In this document: positions 22,121-34,664 of the stretch, piece after piece
Layout: each line of letters begins with the position of its first letter
Numbering within the stretch: position 1 is the first letter of the stretch
From: Physcia stellaris
Lineage: Eukaryota; Ascomycota; Lecanoromycetes; Caliciales; Physciaceae
DNA length: 64,000 bases
Assembly: GCA_018902385.1 (NCBI GenBank)
Contig: JABSSW010000050.1
Coordinates: forward strand, 1 to 64,000
Reading direction: 5' to 3'
The notes under the pieces: generated by a model
Database searches by the model: none
Seen by the model: the letters and a program-made list of their open reading frames with translations, nothing else
Told to the model about the DNA's origin: nothing
Made by a program: the position numbers and the translations under genes

Positions 22121-22585
22121 TAGAGAAGTTGTTTCGCTACGGAGATCAATGTACATATGAACCGACACTCATCTGTCATGTTTCCCAATAGTATGAGGTG
22201 TGGGCAGATCACTTGCTCATAGAAGCTTCCAGAATGTTCTTTGGGGGCTGGGTGAAGAGGGCGGAGAAGGGGGGCTGATTGCGGGAAACCAACGTCATGT
22301 TTTGGTGAGACACTTCCGACACCGTACGGGCTCGGTAGATATTCTATCGAACTACGGATGCCCAAAGCAATCCTTTGAGACGCAGCAAATCCAAATCATC
22401 CATTCAGCGATTGACAAATCAAATTCTTCCAAAATTGGCATTCTAGGCGCTATCAGTGGCTCCTAGGCACGGTCGAACACGGCCATCAAGACCGTTGAAT
22501 ATTCCTCTGGCCTGGTGATCCTTCATTTCCTGGCATTTTTGGAATCAGAGAGCAGTAACAGAAGCTCGTTCAGGTTGTGGTGAAG
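22121..22585. promoter_or_regulatory. Intergenic region RBG2 to J-protein gene
   Basis: 465 bp between two plus-strand genes. It should hold the RBG2 3' UTR and the promoter of the J-protein gene. A short open frame at 22200-22466 has no recognisable domain. Confidence 0.45.
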
Positions 22586-23856
22586 ATGGTTGCGGAAACC
22601 AAATTATATGATTCTTTAGCAATCAAACCAGAAGCATCCCAGGATGAGATTAAGAAGGCTTATAGGTAATCATCAATGTCAAGTCTACCCTCTCGACAGC
22701 GGGATGCTGATTGTGCAACAGGAAAGCAGCCCTAAAATATCACCCGGACAAGAACAAAGATAAGCCAGACGCAGGCGATAAGTTCAAAGGTACGTGCCCC
22801 TTCCCTGGTTGCCCAAGCTCGGAAAGATAAGCGCTTCGACTAATACACCCCCTTCTATAGAAGTCTCACAAGCGTACGAGATTCTGTCCGACCCTGAGAA
22901 ACGTAAAGTCTACGATCAGTATGGCCTCGACTTCCTCCTCCGTGGCGGTGCTGAAGCGCCGCCGCAAGGTGGGGCTGGCTCAGGGGGCATGCCGTTCGAA
23001 GGTATGCCTGGTGGTTTCGGCATGGGAGGCATGCCAGGCGGTGGAAGATCGTTCCATTTCTCCACCGGTGGAGGAGGTGGAGGATTCAACTTCAGTCCTG
23101 CCGACAGTATATTTGAGCAATTCTTCAAGCAGGGAGGCGCCAACATGGGCGACGACGACGACATCTTTGCTCAATTCACCGGAGGAAGAGGAGGGGGAAG
23201 AAGTACGGCAAGATTTGGCGACAGCAGTGGCAGAAGAAGGCATAGGCAACCATCGCCGGAGATCACCATCGTGGAGAAACCGTTGAATGTGACACTGGAG
23301 GAAATGTATACAGGCGTAAGCAAGAAAATGAAGATCAAACGCAAAACATTCGATCAGCAGACCGGCAAACGAAACGTCGAGGAAAAGGTCCTGGATATGA
23401 CAGTCAAGCCGGGGTGGAAAGCTGGAACGAAGATAAAGTTCAAGGGAGTGGGAGATCAAGAAGAGGGCGGTACTCAAGACATGCATTTCATCGTTACAGA
23501 GGTGAGACGAGGATCTGGATTTTCTTTCACTGATCAAGTCGATTACTGATATGCCTGATTAGAAACCACACCCTGCATTCAAGCGCGAAGAGGATAACCT
23601 TCGGCATATCATCGAGCTGGATCTGAAAGAAGCATTGACGGGATGGAGTCGCACGATAGGAACCATCGACGGAAAAAAGGTCCCTGCATCGAGCGGCGGA
23701 CCTACGCCTCCCGGTTATGTCATAACATTTCCCCATTTGGGCATGCCGAAGAGCAAGAAGCCTTCCGAAAGGGGCGACATGCTTGTGGAAGTGAAGGTGA
23801 AGTTCCCTTCGAGCTTGACGCTAGCACAGAAATCCCATTTGAAGGAGATATTGTAG
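22586..23856 (+). CDS. SIS1: Class B J-domain co-chaperone (Sis1/Psi1 type)
   Basis: Hsp40 that delivers substrates to cytosolic Hsp70. Exons 22586-22665, 22722-22789, 22861-23501 and 23563-23856 give 360 aa. The J-domain (residues 5-70) has the HPD tripeptide in KYHPDKN. A Gly/Phe-rich region (about 75-160, with GGMPFEGMPGG-like repeats) follows, then two beta-sandwich substrate domains (from about 180). There are no CxxCxGxG zinc repeats, so it is class B (DNAJB/Sis1), not Ydj1-like. The second intron has a good branch site, CTAATAC. Ends with LKEIL. Confidence 0.92.
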
Positions 23857-24045
23857 CCTTGGTACTATTGGAGTTACGACACACGCTGTTATGAGTTGCA
23901 CGGAAGCATAGCGATGGAGTTGGCACAAGTCCTCATCACATTGCTATGAGATAATTCCGAGGTATGTAAAACCGGGATACCTATTTCTGCATATACATGA
24001 TTTGCCTTTGAACGTTGGTCCACAATTGTCTGCATTCTGTGCCTT

Positions 24046-24939
24046 TCACGAATTGAAAATCCTCGAATAGAGCATTTCATGCCGACCAATCCAGATATCC
24101 ATCATTGGAACCATTTGTCCGGCATCCTCGACCCCGACTGCCCAATTCTCTCCCATACTTCTCGCAATTGCGTGTCTCAGCCACTCTCCGGCCAATACAC
24201 CTTGTGCCTGGTATGGCCCGATCACAGACGCTCTGACAGCGGCGCTCAGTACAGCTTTGGCATGATTCAACAGGAAAGTGTACGCCGAGTCTTTGATCGA
24301 TATACCCATCGCAACCGTCACAACCCCCCATATAGGCGCGAAATGCCCACATAGAACCTCCCCATGCGGCTCGGAGCCGGATTTCCCTTTCATGCCCTTG
24401 GAGAATTGGGCAAGCGCTGACGCCGCTGGAATCCGCGGATCAACTGTGGCCTTAAATGCCCTGTCCCATAGTGTGATAAGAGCACAGCCCTGGGCGATTG
24501 ATGCCCGGCGGGCAACATGGCATAGGGTGCAGGCGTCCAAAGTGTCGTCTAGTGAGGCGAGTCTGCTAGGGTTTTTGTAGGCAGTGAGAAGATATGGCAA
24601 GGCGGTGCCGGCCACCGAACGCAGTGAGAGGGTAAGGAATGAGTAGATCGACGATGGATGACGAGAAGAATTGTGAGCAAGGTAGGATTCGAGACCAGAG
24701 GAAAAGGCAAAGGAGCCTAGAGGTAATGCGGAATCGGACAAAAGGAGTAGGGCATGGGCAGCGGCGTTCAAGGGTTCATGCTCAGTATAGTCGTGGGCCT
24801 GTCCGCTTTCCAAATTTCGCGGTGATGTCTCACTACCGTTGCCAGAGAAAGCTTCCAATCTGATGCGGGCTTGCGAAAGGTCGGACTCCAGACGAGCGAT
24901 TTTGTCTCTGAGGCTTCCTTCATCCACCTCAGGATTCAT
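24046..24939 (-). CDS. ureF: Urease accessory protein UreF
   Basis: UreF works with UreD and UreG to load nickel into urease. The 297-aa product has a short N-terminal coiled coil (LRDKIARLESDLSQARIRLE), then the UreF core starting ALLLLSDSALPLGSFAFSSG and running to IPAASALAQFSKGMKG, HFAPIWG, and QAQGVLAG. The start is the ATG at 24939; the frame is open further upstream but only from a GTG. It converges with the J-protein gene and diverges from PP5 across 289 bp. Confidence 0.9.
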   Translation of the reverse strand: MNPEVDEGSLRDKIARLESDLSQARIRLEAFSGNGSETSPRNLESGQAHDYTEHEPLNAAAHALLLLSDSALPLGSFAFSSGLESYLAHNSSRHPSSIYSFLTLSLRSVAGTALPYLLTAYKNPSRLASLDDTLDACTLCHVARRASIAQGCALITLWDRAFKATVDPRIPAASALAQFSKGMKGKSGSEPHGEVLCGHFAPIWGVVTVAMGISIKDSAYTFLLNHAKAVLSAAVRASVIGPYQAQGVLAGEWLRHAIARSMGENWAVGVEDAGQMVPMMDIWIGRHEMLYSRIFNS

Positions 24940-25228
24940 TGGTGGAGCATCTCGTATCAAGAGCCATTTACCTAAGCGTAAGACTGTCGGTTGAAATTGG
25001 CTTAGTATTTGAGATTGAGTGGCACACAGCCGAAGGAACGTCACTCACAGTTACATGAAGAGATTTGCGGCGATAGATTGCCCTTTTGAGCCTAGTACGC
25101 ATATATGTCGCCGGAATTTCCTCGATTGTGATACCTACCTCTGCACATCCATTTCCCTGAAATTCCTGCGGTTTTTGGCTTTTTCCTCGACAGGGCATCC
25201 TTTTGCTCTAAACACTTAGTAGGATACC

Positions 25229-26870
25229 ATGCCTTCTGAAGATGATGCGCTTGCCCTCAAGCAGAAGGGTAACAAGGCAGTTGCGAGTCACGAGTGGTTG
25301 AATGCCGTAGAGTTCTATTCTCAAGCCATTGAAATCAATGACCAAGATGCTACGTTTTATTGCAATAGGGCACAGGTAAACATATCACCAAGAGCATTTG
25401 TCTCGAGCGACAACTGACGATTCTAATTGAAAGGCAAATATAAAACTAGAATCCTACGGCTACGCCGTTGCAGATGCATCGAAAGCGATTGAATTGGACC
25501 CAGATTATGTCAAAGTATGGATCTAAACGTGTGTACATTTTGAGTTGAGCCTGATTCTTGACAGGCATACTATAGGAGAGCAGTGGCGAATACCGCTATA
25601 TTGAACTCGCGAGAGGCACTGAAAGACTTCAAGACCGTTGTAAAGAAAGACCCAAGAAGTAAGGATGCAAAGCTCAAGCTAGCTGAGTGCGAGAAAATTG
25701 TACGGCATGTGGAATTCTTGAGAGCGATCGAAATCGGGGATCCTCCTTCCGCATTTGAAGGGCTGGATATAGACGGTATCAAGGTCGACGCAACTTATGA
25801 TGGAGCGGAGTTGGGCGACGAGATGAGTCAGAGCTTCATTGATGATATGATCCAGAGGTTCAAAAATGGCAAAAAGCTACACCGGAAATACGTGTATCGG
25901 ATAATAGCGGCAGTCAAAAAGATCGTCTATGATGAACCAACCATGGTCGAGATGGAAGTTCCAAAAGGGCATCAACTGACGGTGTGCGGCGACACGCATG
26001 GGCAGTATTTCGACCTTCTCGAATTGTTCAGGCTTAATGGATTCCCCACCGAATCGCACTACTACCTCTTCAATGGTGATTTTGTTGATCGCGGCTCCTG
26101 GTCTACTGAAATTGCGCTACTTCTCTACGCATACAAATGGCTACATCCTAAAGCGTTCTTCTTAAATCGTGGAAACCACGAGACGGATGATATGAATCGG
26201 GTGTACGGCTTTGAAGGCGAATGTAAGGCGAAATATAACGAGAAAACGTTCAAGCTCTTCTCCGAATCATTTTCCGCATTACCATTGGCTACCTTGATTG
26301 GCAAGAAGTACTTCACTTTACATGGAGGTCTTTTCTCAGACGACAAAACATCACTAGACGACGTCAGAAAGTTGAACCGTCATCAGCAAAGACAGCCTGG
26401 TCAGTCGGGCTTAATGATGGAAATGCTTTGGACGGATCCACAGCCCATGCCTGGACGGGGCCCAAGTAAGCGAGGTGTAGGGCTCCAATTTGGCCCCGAC
26501 GTCACGAAGAGATTCTGCGAAGCCAATGGTCTGGATGCCGTCATTCGAAGTCACGAGGTGCGAATGGAAGGGTATGAGGTTGAGCACGAGGGACGGTGCA
26601 TTACTGGTAAGCCAGACCTGCCTGCAGACCGGCAGAGTACTAATTATATCGAAGTCTTCTCGGCACCCAAGTACTGCGACAGCACGGAGAACAAAGGTGC
26701 ATATATCAATATTGGTCCTAACCTAAAGCTCGACTTCCACACATTCGATGCAGTACCTCATCCGGACATAAAACCTATGGTATGATAGTCCCTTGGAATC
26801 CTCTAGTATCTGACGACTGATCCGTTCTACACAGGCCTACGCCTCAAATTCTCTTACATCCATGATGTAG
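25229..26870 (+). CDS. PPT1: Serine/threonine phosphatase PP5 (Ppt1)
   Basis: TPR-containing PPP phosphatase that acts on Hsp90 and its clients. Exons 25229-25375, 25434-25514, 25565-26779 and 26835-26870 give 492 aa, close to the 499 aa of human PP5. Three TPRs occupy about residues 6-120, then a linker, then the metallophosphatase domain with GDTHGQ, GDFVDRG, GNHE, HGG and the C-terminal SAPKYCD. The last exon encodes only the 11-residue autoinhibitory-type tail AYASNSLTSMM. Confidence 0.95.
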
Positions 26871-27277
26871 AAAATCCGACCTCGCGTGTTTCATATTTGT
26901 AAACATAGCTGTCCGATGCTGCCTTTTAGCGAATCTACAATGGATACGGCGTTCATAGCTGCACGCATCTCTGGCTGATTGGAGGTAGGCAAGTATTCTA
27001 TAGCGCGGTCAGCTTCCTGCATATTTCATGTCTGTCAGGTAATTCACCCTCAACACATAGAGATGAGAGGGCTTAGGGTGTAGCGCGCCAAGGGAAAAAA
27101 AACCAATGGGTACGGACTTTTCACGAAATACGTTACGTTGGCGCTGGCCACATCATCTCACAAGTGCTCGACGGCGTTTTCCTCAAGAGTTCCGCACCCC
27201 AGTCCCCTTCGAACTCCCAAGCCACGGAGAATCTTCGATTACGGACTCTCACTCTCACTCAACCAACCATGCCCATC
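26871..27277. other. Convergent intergenic region PP5 / POP8
   Basis: 407 bp between convergent genes. It holds the two 3' UTRs and no supported gene. Confidence 0.45.
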
Positions 27278-27697
27278 TCACCCCTCCCCCCACACCCTCG
27301 CAATCCCACTCCTCGCAACCAGCGCCCCCAACCACTCCCCCCTGCCCCTAACCCTCCAACTCACCGCCCCCTCTCCCCTGCCTCCACTCTCCGCTTCTCC
27401 CTTGCCAACCCAATTGCCCACCGCGGCGACCACAGCGCTCCCATCCTCCCTCGGGACTCGGATCCAGACGTCCCGCTCGTCGACTTTGAGGATGTCGATT
27501 GGGATCGCTGTGCCTGTGAGCCCGAGGAACTGCTGGAGGGCGGAAGTGAGGTATTTGTGCGCTGTCAGTTCATCGAGTGGTGAGGGAGGGGGGTAGGATG
27601 GGTTGGGAGCAGAGGAGGAGAGCAGGGTGAGGTGGATGTATGTGAATGGGAGAGGGCTGATTGTGAGAGTCGTTGGGGGAGGGTTCTTGGAAGGCAT
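27278..27697 (-). CDS. POP8: RNase P/MRP subunit POP8
   Basis: Small protein subunit of nuclear RNase P and RNase MRP (Pop8/Rpp14-like fold), used in tRNA and rRNA maturation. 139 aa from the ATG at 27697 (MPSKNPPPTT). Diagnostic stretches are FTYIHLTLLS, LQQFLGLTGTAIPIDILKV and VWIRVPREDGSAVVAAV, followed by a WRVRG strand. The frame continues upstream to a TTG, which I did not use. The opposite strand also shows long open frames, but these reflect the C-rich composition of that strand. Confidence 0.8.
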   Translation of the reverse strand: MPSKNPPPTTLTISPLPFTYIHLTLLSSSAPNPSYPPPSPLDELTAHKYLTSALQQFLGLTGTAIPIDILKVDERDVWIRVPREDGSAVVAAVGNWVGKGEAESGGRGEGAVSWRVRGRGEWLGALVARSGIARVWGEG

Positions 27698-28126
27698 CTT
27701 TGGTGGGAGGATAGGTAAAGGTTGACCAAAAAAATAGGTTTGATTGGCTGCCTCGGCTGTGTTCAACGGCTGTGGTTGCAAATAGAACTAAAGGCGGGAG
27801 CTGTGCCGCCTGGGCCGCACTAAGGTACGGTAAACTCAGGCGAAGAGCGACTTGAGTCTCCCAAAGCAGTGCCGAGGCTAGTGATGAATTATCGTAACGT
27901 TACGTGAAAAGGAATCTCCATCATATACGAGTGCTCGGAGCACTCATGGTCCGATCAAAGGGAGCACTAGGTACTTTGATTAACTATAGTGCCGCGAGGC
28001 ATATTGAACATGGGCATTCGCCGTCAGAGCTCAAAAGGGTCTCTAATAGAAGTTTTGCATCAAAGCTCAATAAAGCTTAACTATACCAACCGTATCAATT
28101 CCAGTCCGGGCTTTCGCAGAGAAAGA
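27698..28126. promoter_or_regulatory. POP8 promoter and karyopherin 3' flank
   Basis: 429 bp between two minus-strand genes. It should hold the POP8 promoter and the 3' UTR of the upstream importin gene. No gene seen. Confidence 0.45.
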
Positions 28127-31100
28127 TCACGATGCATAGTCCATGTTCATCCCGCGACAAGTCATCCAGAGCTCTCTGACCGCCGAATTTGTCGGCGCTC
28201 CGCCCCTCAAGCTCATGACCTTCTGTAACCACAAACGCTTCATCGTATCGTCCACCTTGATGCTGGTGAAAGAATCGCTCTGCAGCGCGTCTGACAACCA
28301 TACCCTCGCCTGTGGTTGCGCGAAAATCATTCTCTTGAAGGGCAGCGATATCACGTCGAGCTCGCTGCGAGCCGCATCTCCGCTAATGTTGCGTATGAGT
28401 GCATGACAGAGTTGCGGGCCGTATTCATGCATAGCGATCTGGACTTTGGCTTCGATCTCGTCTGGTAAATCATGTTTTTGTACAAACATTGCCTGCCACT
28501 CGTCAATCAGGAACGCACAGTCACTGGTGGAAGGCAGGTTGAACTTACCCAGAAAGATGCCGCCGCCCGCTTCGGCATTATTTCTGGCGTGATCAGGGAC
28601 TGAAGGCAAAGTTTGAAGAACCCTGGAAGGTTAATGAGGTTTTCAGGAGCGAAGAAAGACGGAAAGTGATGAGGGATCAGTTTCTCGCCAAGGCCTATGC
28701 AGGACGCGATGACTTCAGGATCCGTGGTAAAAGGCTCATCTGTAACGTGGGTAAGGTTATACTCATCGTTTGGTAGGAGAGCTTTATGCTTACTTGATGA
28801 AGGTTGAGCCAGCTTTAGAACATAATTCCAGATCTTTGAAGCAGCATTGCTCGTTGACGATCCGGAAGCGCTCTTTCGTCTCGCTACCATAGCCGTCGCT
28901 GTCTCCAATATATAGGTCACGCCTGTATAGCTTAGCCCAGAACCACACCCCCACGCCACAAAATCGACAGTGACATCAGGTGGTAAGCAAAACAAGCCGG
29001 GCGTTGTCTCTTTATATCCTGTCCGGAGCACTTGACATCCAGCCTCTACTATAGTGTTGTCGAAGCTTAAATAGCCGGTCACTGAATGCAAAATACGGAT
29101 CACTCGCGACTGCAGTTCCTTCCCTTGTGGTAAGCTCCAGGCATCGGGGTGAATGCCATCTGCCTCGAGGTCGATAACAGCTTCGTCAGGTGTCTGTAAA
29201 GCCTTCCCAATATTAGACAGACTTCGCAAGGCGCACAGACCGCTGATTAAAGCTTCCTCGATCCGGCCAGCTGCTCTCCTTTCATAGCAGCATGTAGCGT
29301 CTTTCTCAACATACGCAAGTAGCGAAGAAAGTGGGTTGAATTTCTCCTCGTCAGAAGCCAAGGCCTGAATGATCATCGCGATAGCACCGATGATTTTCTC
29401 CTTTACCCCTGGATCAGCTTGGCTATAAGGCTCATATGCTTGCAAGAAGTCGTTTATTTGCGGAACCAGATGTTTTCGGCACGACGAACATGTAGACGAA
29501 ATGGCCTTTGCTGCCACGTTTGCTAAAGTTGGGTGTCCCAAAAAGGTGAAGAGGAAGCTCAACATGTTGGGTAGAAATTCTGTCTGCCTTTCGAAGAACG
29601 AGGTATAATCAGTGATCGTACCTAATGCAGTGACTTGTGTTTGGAGTGGCACCTCCATTACTGGACTCATCATATCGTCAAAGAGTCTTGACCTAAAAAT
29701 GTTGGAGAGTGCTTCATCACCAGCGGAGTCCTCGGCAAGGGCGTCGGATAACGCATTGAGACCAAGTAATGCCGCTTCCAGATCATACCACGATTGACCT
29801 CTCAGAGACTCTAGCGCGAGCTGAGCGAAGTGTTCAAATGCAGAAAGACCAAGCAGTGTGAACGAGGCTTGAACGAGATCAGTAAAGTCTTGCCGCAGAG
29901 ACCTGAAATCAGCCCGAGTCTCCGAGTCCCAGGAGGCAACAACATCGGGCTCTGGCGATCGTATTTTGGCCCAGCTGTGCTGCAGAGCTTTTGCGATATA
30001 CCCTTTGGCGAGAGCCATCCACGGTTCTTGGTCTTGACCAGCAGTGAACAGTGAATCGGTTGCATGTTCCGTATACGTTTGCCAGAATTCTACTGCCTGG
30101 GAGCAGATCTGTAATTCTGCCCTTCCATGTCCTTCAATGTCCAGAAGATCAAGTAGATGAGAGAGCACTTGTTGTGACTGATGGTCCTGGCTATTTCGGG
30201 CAAGATCTTGCACAGCCGCGTCTCCATATGCAAACAACAGCCTCGAAAAATCTTGGGCCTCATCTCCAAAGTCGCCAGCATTGAGCTCGGATAACCATAC
30301 TTTCGCAGACTCACTAGTGAGAATAGCTGCCAAACATGTGTATATGACAGGGGAGAAGAAGGCTGGATAATTGACCAGAACATCAGTGAAGAACTCAACA
30401 GTGTCTTCGAACAATTCCTCGACGGTAAGTTTCTGCAACAGCAGCGGAGTCAAGAATTTCAGGTTTTCCACATCCTTATTGGGAGCATCAATTACAAACG
30501 AACGATGGGCGTAATTTACCCACGCCTGACAAAGTCAGCTTAGGCTCCGAAATCTGCGATGACAAAACCTTGAGGGAAAACTGAAAGGGTTCCTGTTTGC
30601 TTCACAGCACTACACGAAGCAATCGTGACCCTGTGTTATTGCAGTAGCTTGTGAACCATCTGGCATCATAGAATGTCCCATCAAGACTATTCGCATCTAG
30701 TCTTTTATATTTCTGTAAAGAAGGGCCAAAAGTGAAAATAAAGGTGGAACCCTACCTGGTAGCACTTGATAGCTTCTTTGGCGACTTCGTATTCTACCTT
30801 CTGCTTGCTGAGTAGCATATGTAACAGTGGAACTATAGTCTCCAGGTTCAGAGCCGCTTGCTCGTGAAAGTGATTTCTGTAGATTCGTTAGCGTGAATAG
30901 CCCGACGAAGCAGATTAGGCCTTTTCAGCTCGTCACTTGGGATTGAGGTACGATTGAACGCACACGAAGGATGTAGATGACACACAGGGTATTGACGGGA
31001 AATTCAACTGTGAGCTGCGTGAACATACGTCTGGTTGGTTTTTGAGCTTGTCTTCCCCACCTCCTCAACAAGGGCAGTCGCAAACCACAAGGTTGTCTTC

Positions 31101-31597
31101 AATTGCAGTGTACTGACTTGGATGAGTAGTTCATGCGTTGAAGGGAACTGAGCTAAATCGTCTGGACCGACTACTCCGCCAGCAGCGAAACAAGACAGCA
31201 GATGTCGAAGACATCGCTTCCATGATGTAGAAGGTCTGAGAAAATAGGCTACTAGGGCCGAACAAAGTTTCCGAATAACAAACGGGCGTTCTCCAGCTTG
31301 AACAAGTTGGACAAGCCAAGCCAGCAGTCTTTCGAGAAGCGCAGCGGCGTCTTCAGCACTCAGCGTGTCCCAGTCAGTGTTGATTTTGATGGTGAAGGTC
31401 AAAGCACCAAAGAATCTGACTTGAGCATCCTGACTGCGAAGTAGTTCGTCGGCAAATTGCCAACCATGCTGGGATCTTTGGTATCCTGTCAAGATAGCAT
31501 TGATGCGTGCCACATCAGCTCCCGGTTTGTAGAGAGCATTTATCAGCCTCTCGTGATCCACCAGGGTAGGTTTACCGTTTAGCTCTGGCGCAGTCAT
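28127..31597 (-). CDS. Importin-beta family karyopherin, importin-13/Pdr6 type
   Basis: HEAT-repeat nuclear transport receptor. Exons on the minus strand are 31597-31029, 30876-30756, 30525-28549 and 28492-28127, giving 1010 aa with matched phases. The N-terminus contains the importin block QRSQHGWQFADELLRSQDAQ then VRFFGALTFTIKINTDW (about residues 45-80). A long helical-repeat body follows with WVNYAHRSFV across the exon 2-3 junction, and SSTCSSCRKHL in the middle as in the IPO13/transportin-3/Kap111 group. The C-terminus ends MNMDYAS. I am confident of the family but not of the exact yeast orthologue (Pdr6/Kap122 versus Kap111/Mtr10), so no symbol is given. ATG at 31597. Confidence 0.85.
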
Positions 31598-32129
31598 GGT
31601 AAGGATTCGAGGAGGTGAAGAGTAGAAACAATGCGTTGGTCAGACATTTGAGTCCGTCAACGACAAGACTGGCAGTTGATCGAACCTTCTCAAGCAGGAC
31701 AGACAAAGCAGATGAATCACCGGGCCGACCTATTGTCAACACCAGGGAAGGTGAAGGCTCAAAGAAGGGAGAATGGCCCCGGCTTGCATTGGATGTAATT
31801 TGTCTTCCATGGATGCCCTCCCCGGAGATCAGGGGAATGAATCTTGTCTCGAACTCTGAGGGATGTTCCTACATGGCGAACCAGTGATTTGCGTGTTACT
31901 GCTTGATCAAGCGGCGATTAAGGTTGATGGGAAGCTTAACTGACCTTAACTTTCTTCATTTATCTTTCGGCTAACGCTAGCGGTATGGAACAAATCGATC
32001 TCATTGGCCAAGAAGTTCTTGGCAACGTTGTCACGTTTCATGGCGTTTCATCGCGGTATCTTGACATGTGCTGGATGTTGATCCGCTGCAGTCTCTTCTC
32101 ACTAAGGTAGACTTCCTGTCACTCTACTG
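31598..32129. promoter_or_regulatory. Divergent intergenic region karyopherin / aminopeptidase P
   Basis: 532 bp between two divergent start codons. Both promoters lie here; no other feature seen. Confidence 0.5.
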
Positions 32130-34497
32130 ATGCTTTCCCTCCCTTCATGCATTCGTAACTCAATCTTGTCTCGAACTTCTTCGAAATTAGCAACTCTTCC
32201 ATATTTGTTCAGTAAACGTACATACTCAAAAGCTGTACACTTGACCAAGGAGATGGAGACAGTACATACAACTGAGCGTCTAAAGAGCTTGAGGCAATTG
32301 ATGAAAGAACATAACATCGATATATATGGTACGGGATAACAGTGAGCGAGCAATCGATTTCGGATTTCTGTCTTATCTCTCTTCAAGTTGTCCCTTCCGA
32401 AGACAGTCATCAATCAGAGTATGTTGCAGCGTGCGATGGCCGAAGAGGTTAGTGTCCTCTTGCTCTAGCGGAAGCAACACGCTCAGACTTTCAGAACACA
32501 TCTCTGGCTTCTCTGGATCTGCAGGCACTGCAATTGTCACACTCGACAAAGCTGCACTGTCGACGGATGGAAGATACTTCAATCAGGCGTCCAAGCAGCT
32601 CGACGACAATTGGCATCTGCTAAAGCAAGGTATCGAAGACGTTCCCACCTGGCAAGAATGGTACGGATCACCCCATGCTTTATCATGTGACTGCAACCCA
32701 GTCTGATCAAGCCAAGGACAGCAGAGCAAGCCGAAGGGAGTAAAACCGTTGGCGTAGATCCTACAGTGATTACTGCGTGTAGGTCGACCTGTGTTGTGTG
32801 CTTGGGGGATTTCTCTTCTAATATCAACAGCTGATGCTCGTAAGCTTGAGGAGAAGATCAAAAAGAAAGGCGGACGTGCACTCTCTGCTGTCGCCCAAAA
32901 TTTAGTTGACATTGTCTGGGGTGACACTCGCCCAAAACCGCCTCATGAGCAGATCAAACCATTGCCAATTGAGTTTTCAGGCAAGGAGTCGAGCAAAAAG
33001 ATAGAGGATCTCCGGAAAGAGCTTGAAAAGAAGAACGGTGCAGGCCTAATCATTTGTACGCTTTTCTTCGGCCTTGTAACGTTACTTGGGACGCCATGCT
33101 GACCAGAGCGATTATAAGCTATGCTCGACGAAGTCGCGTGGCTCTTCAATCTTCGAGGAAGCGAGTGCGTTATTCATTTATCTTGCCTTCTACAGCAGAG
33201 CGCTCATGGTTCTGTAGCATCCCATACAACCCAGTCTTTTTCTCTTATGCCGCCGTCACACCAACCACAGCGACGATCTATGTAGATTCGAGTAAGCTTA
33301 CCAAGGACGTAGAGCCCCATCTAGGAAACGCGGTCCAGATCAAGCCCTATGAGGCTATCTGGGAAGATACCAAAGCAATGGCTGAATCACTAGCTTCCGA
33401 AACGACAAAAGCAGACAAACCAAAACAAAAGTTCATGATCTCAACGAAAGCCTCATGGGCGCTGAGCCTGAATCTCGGTGGTGAGAAGCAAGTGGAAGAG
33501 ATTCGTAGCCCTGTCGCCGATGCAAAAGCAATCAAGAATGCTACCGAGATTGAAGGTATGGCAGCATGCCATATTCGTGACGGTGCTGCGTTGAGTGAGT
33601 ACTTTGCGTGGCTGGAAGAGGAACTCACTGTGAAGGGGACCAAGCTCGACGAAGTCCAGGGAGCAGACAAGCTTGAGTCGATTCGATCGTGAGTTTTGAT
33701 CAACAACAGAAATTGTTCCCATCGCACACGAGCTGCTGACAAACTTTCTCAGAAAACACAAACACTTTGTCGGCCTCTCCTTCGACACCATCTCCTCCAC
33801 CGGTGCCAATGCAGCAGTAATCCACTACAAGCCTGAACCAGGCAACTGCTCCACTATTGACCCCAAAGCCATCTACCTCTGCGACTCTGGTGCCCAATAC
33901 CTGGACGGCACAACCGACACAACTCGAACCATGCACTTCGGCGAGCCCACAGAAATGGAACGCAACGCCTACACTCTCGTTCTGAAAGGCGTCATAGCCC
34001 TTGATACGGCCGTATTCCCCAAAGGAACTTCCGGTTTCGCTCTCGACACCCTTGCTCGCCAGTTTCTCTGGAAAGAAGGCCTCGACTACCGGCACGGAAC
34101 CGGTCACGGTGTGGGCTCCTACCTTAACGTGCATGAAGGGCCGATCGGTATTGGCACCCGTGTTCAGTATTCAGAAGTCCCTCTCTCGGCTGGCAATGTC
34201 CTCTCCGACGAACCTGGCTACTATGAAGATGGCAAATTTGGCATCAGGATCGAGAACATGATTACTTGCTGTGAAGTGGAGACAAAACATCGCTTTGGAG
34301 ACAAGCCATACCTTGGCTTCCAGCATGTGACTATGGTACCTATGTGTCAGAAGCTGATTGTGAAGGAGCTGCTGACGGAGGAAGAGAGGGAGTGGATCAA
34401 CAAGTATCACGAGGAGCTTGTGGAGAAGACGAGTGGATTCTTTGAGAAGGATGAGAGGACAAGGAAGTGGTTGGAAAGGGAAACGAGGAGAATATGA
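32130..34497 (+). CDS. ampp: Xaa-Pro aminopeptidase P (M24B, two-metal)
   Basis: Removes N-terminal residues that precede proline. Eight exons: 32130-32328, 32388-32447, 32495-32660, 32717-32778, 32831-33055, 33119-33164, 33218-33688, 33753-34497; together exactly 658 codons. Creatinase-like N-terminal domains start at [11 protein letters not shown] and [13 protein letters not shown]. The pita-bread catalytic domain carries the metal ligands: two Asp in [13 protein letters not shown], His in [16 protein letters not shown], and Glu in SDEPGYYED and RIENM. The first about 41 residues are Ser/Arg-rich and look like a mitochondrial presequence. An in-frame ATG at 32253 ([10 protein letters not shown]) gives a form matching the usual cytosolic start. 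Confidence 0.93.
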
Positions 34498-34664
34498 AAA
34501 GCTCTGCTTACGACGTAGATATTGTTGCCAGAGCCGATGTGGCTGACTAGTGGATATCAATTGTTTTCCTCCCCTTTCGCATGTATATACAAGGGTATCA
34601 AAGTCTACTCTCTACATCCATACCTAGGCAGTCTTGTTCACACAGTACTTGACTGAAACAAGCG

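Noticed and set aside
24940-25044. 35-residue N-terminal extension of UreF
   Set aside because: It starts with GTG and has no family support.
27106-27596. Plus-strand proline-rich genes
   Set aside because: Long open frames on the plus strand mirror the C-rich complement of POP8, which has a conserved family match on the minus strand.
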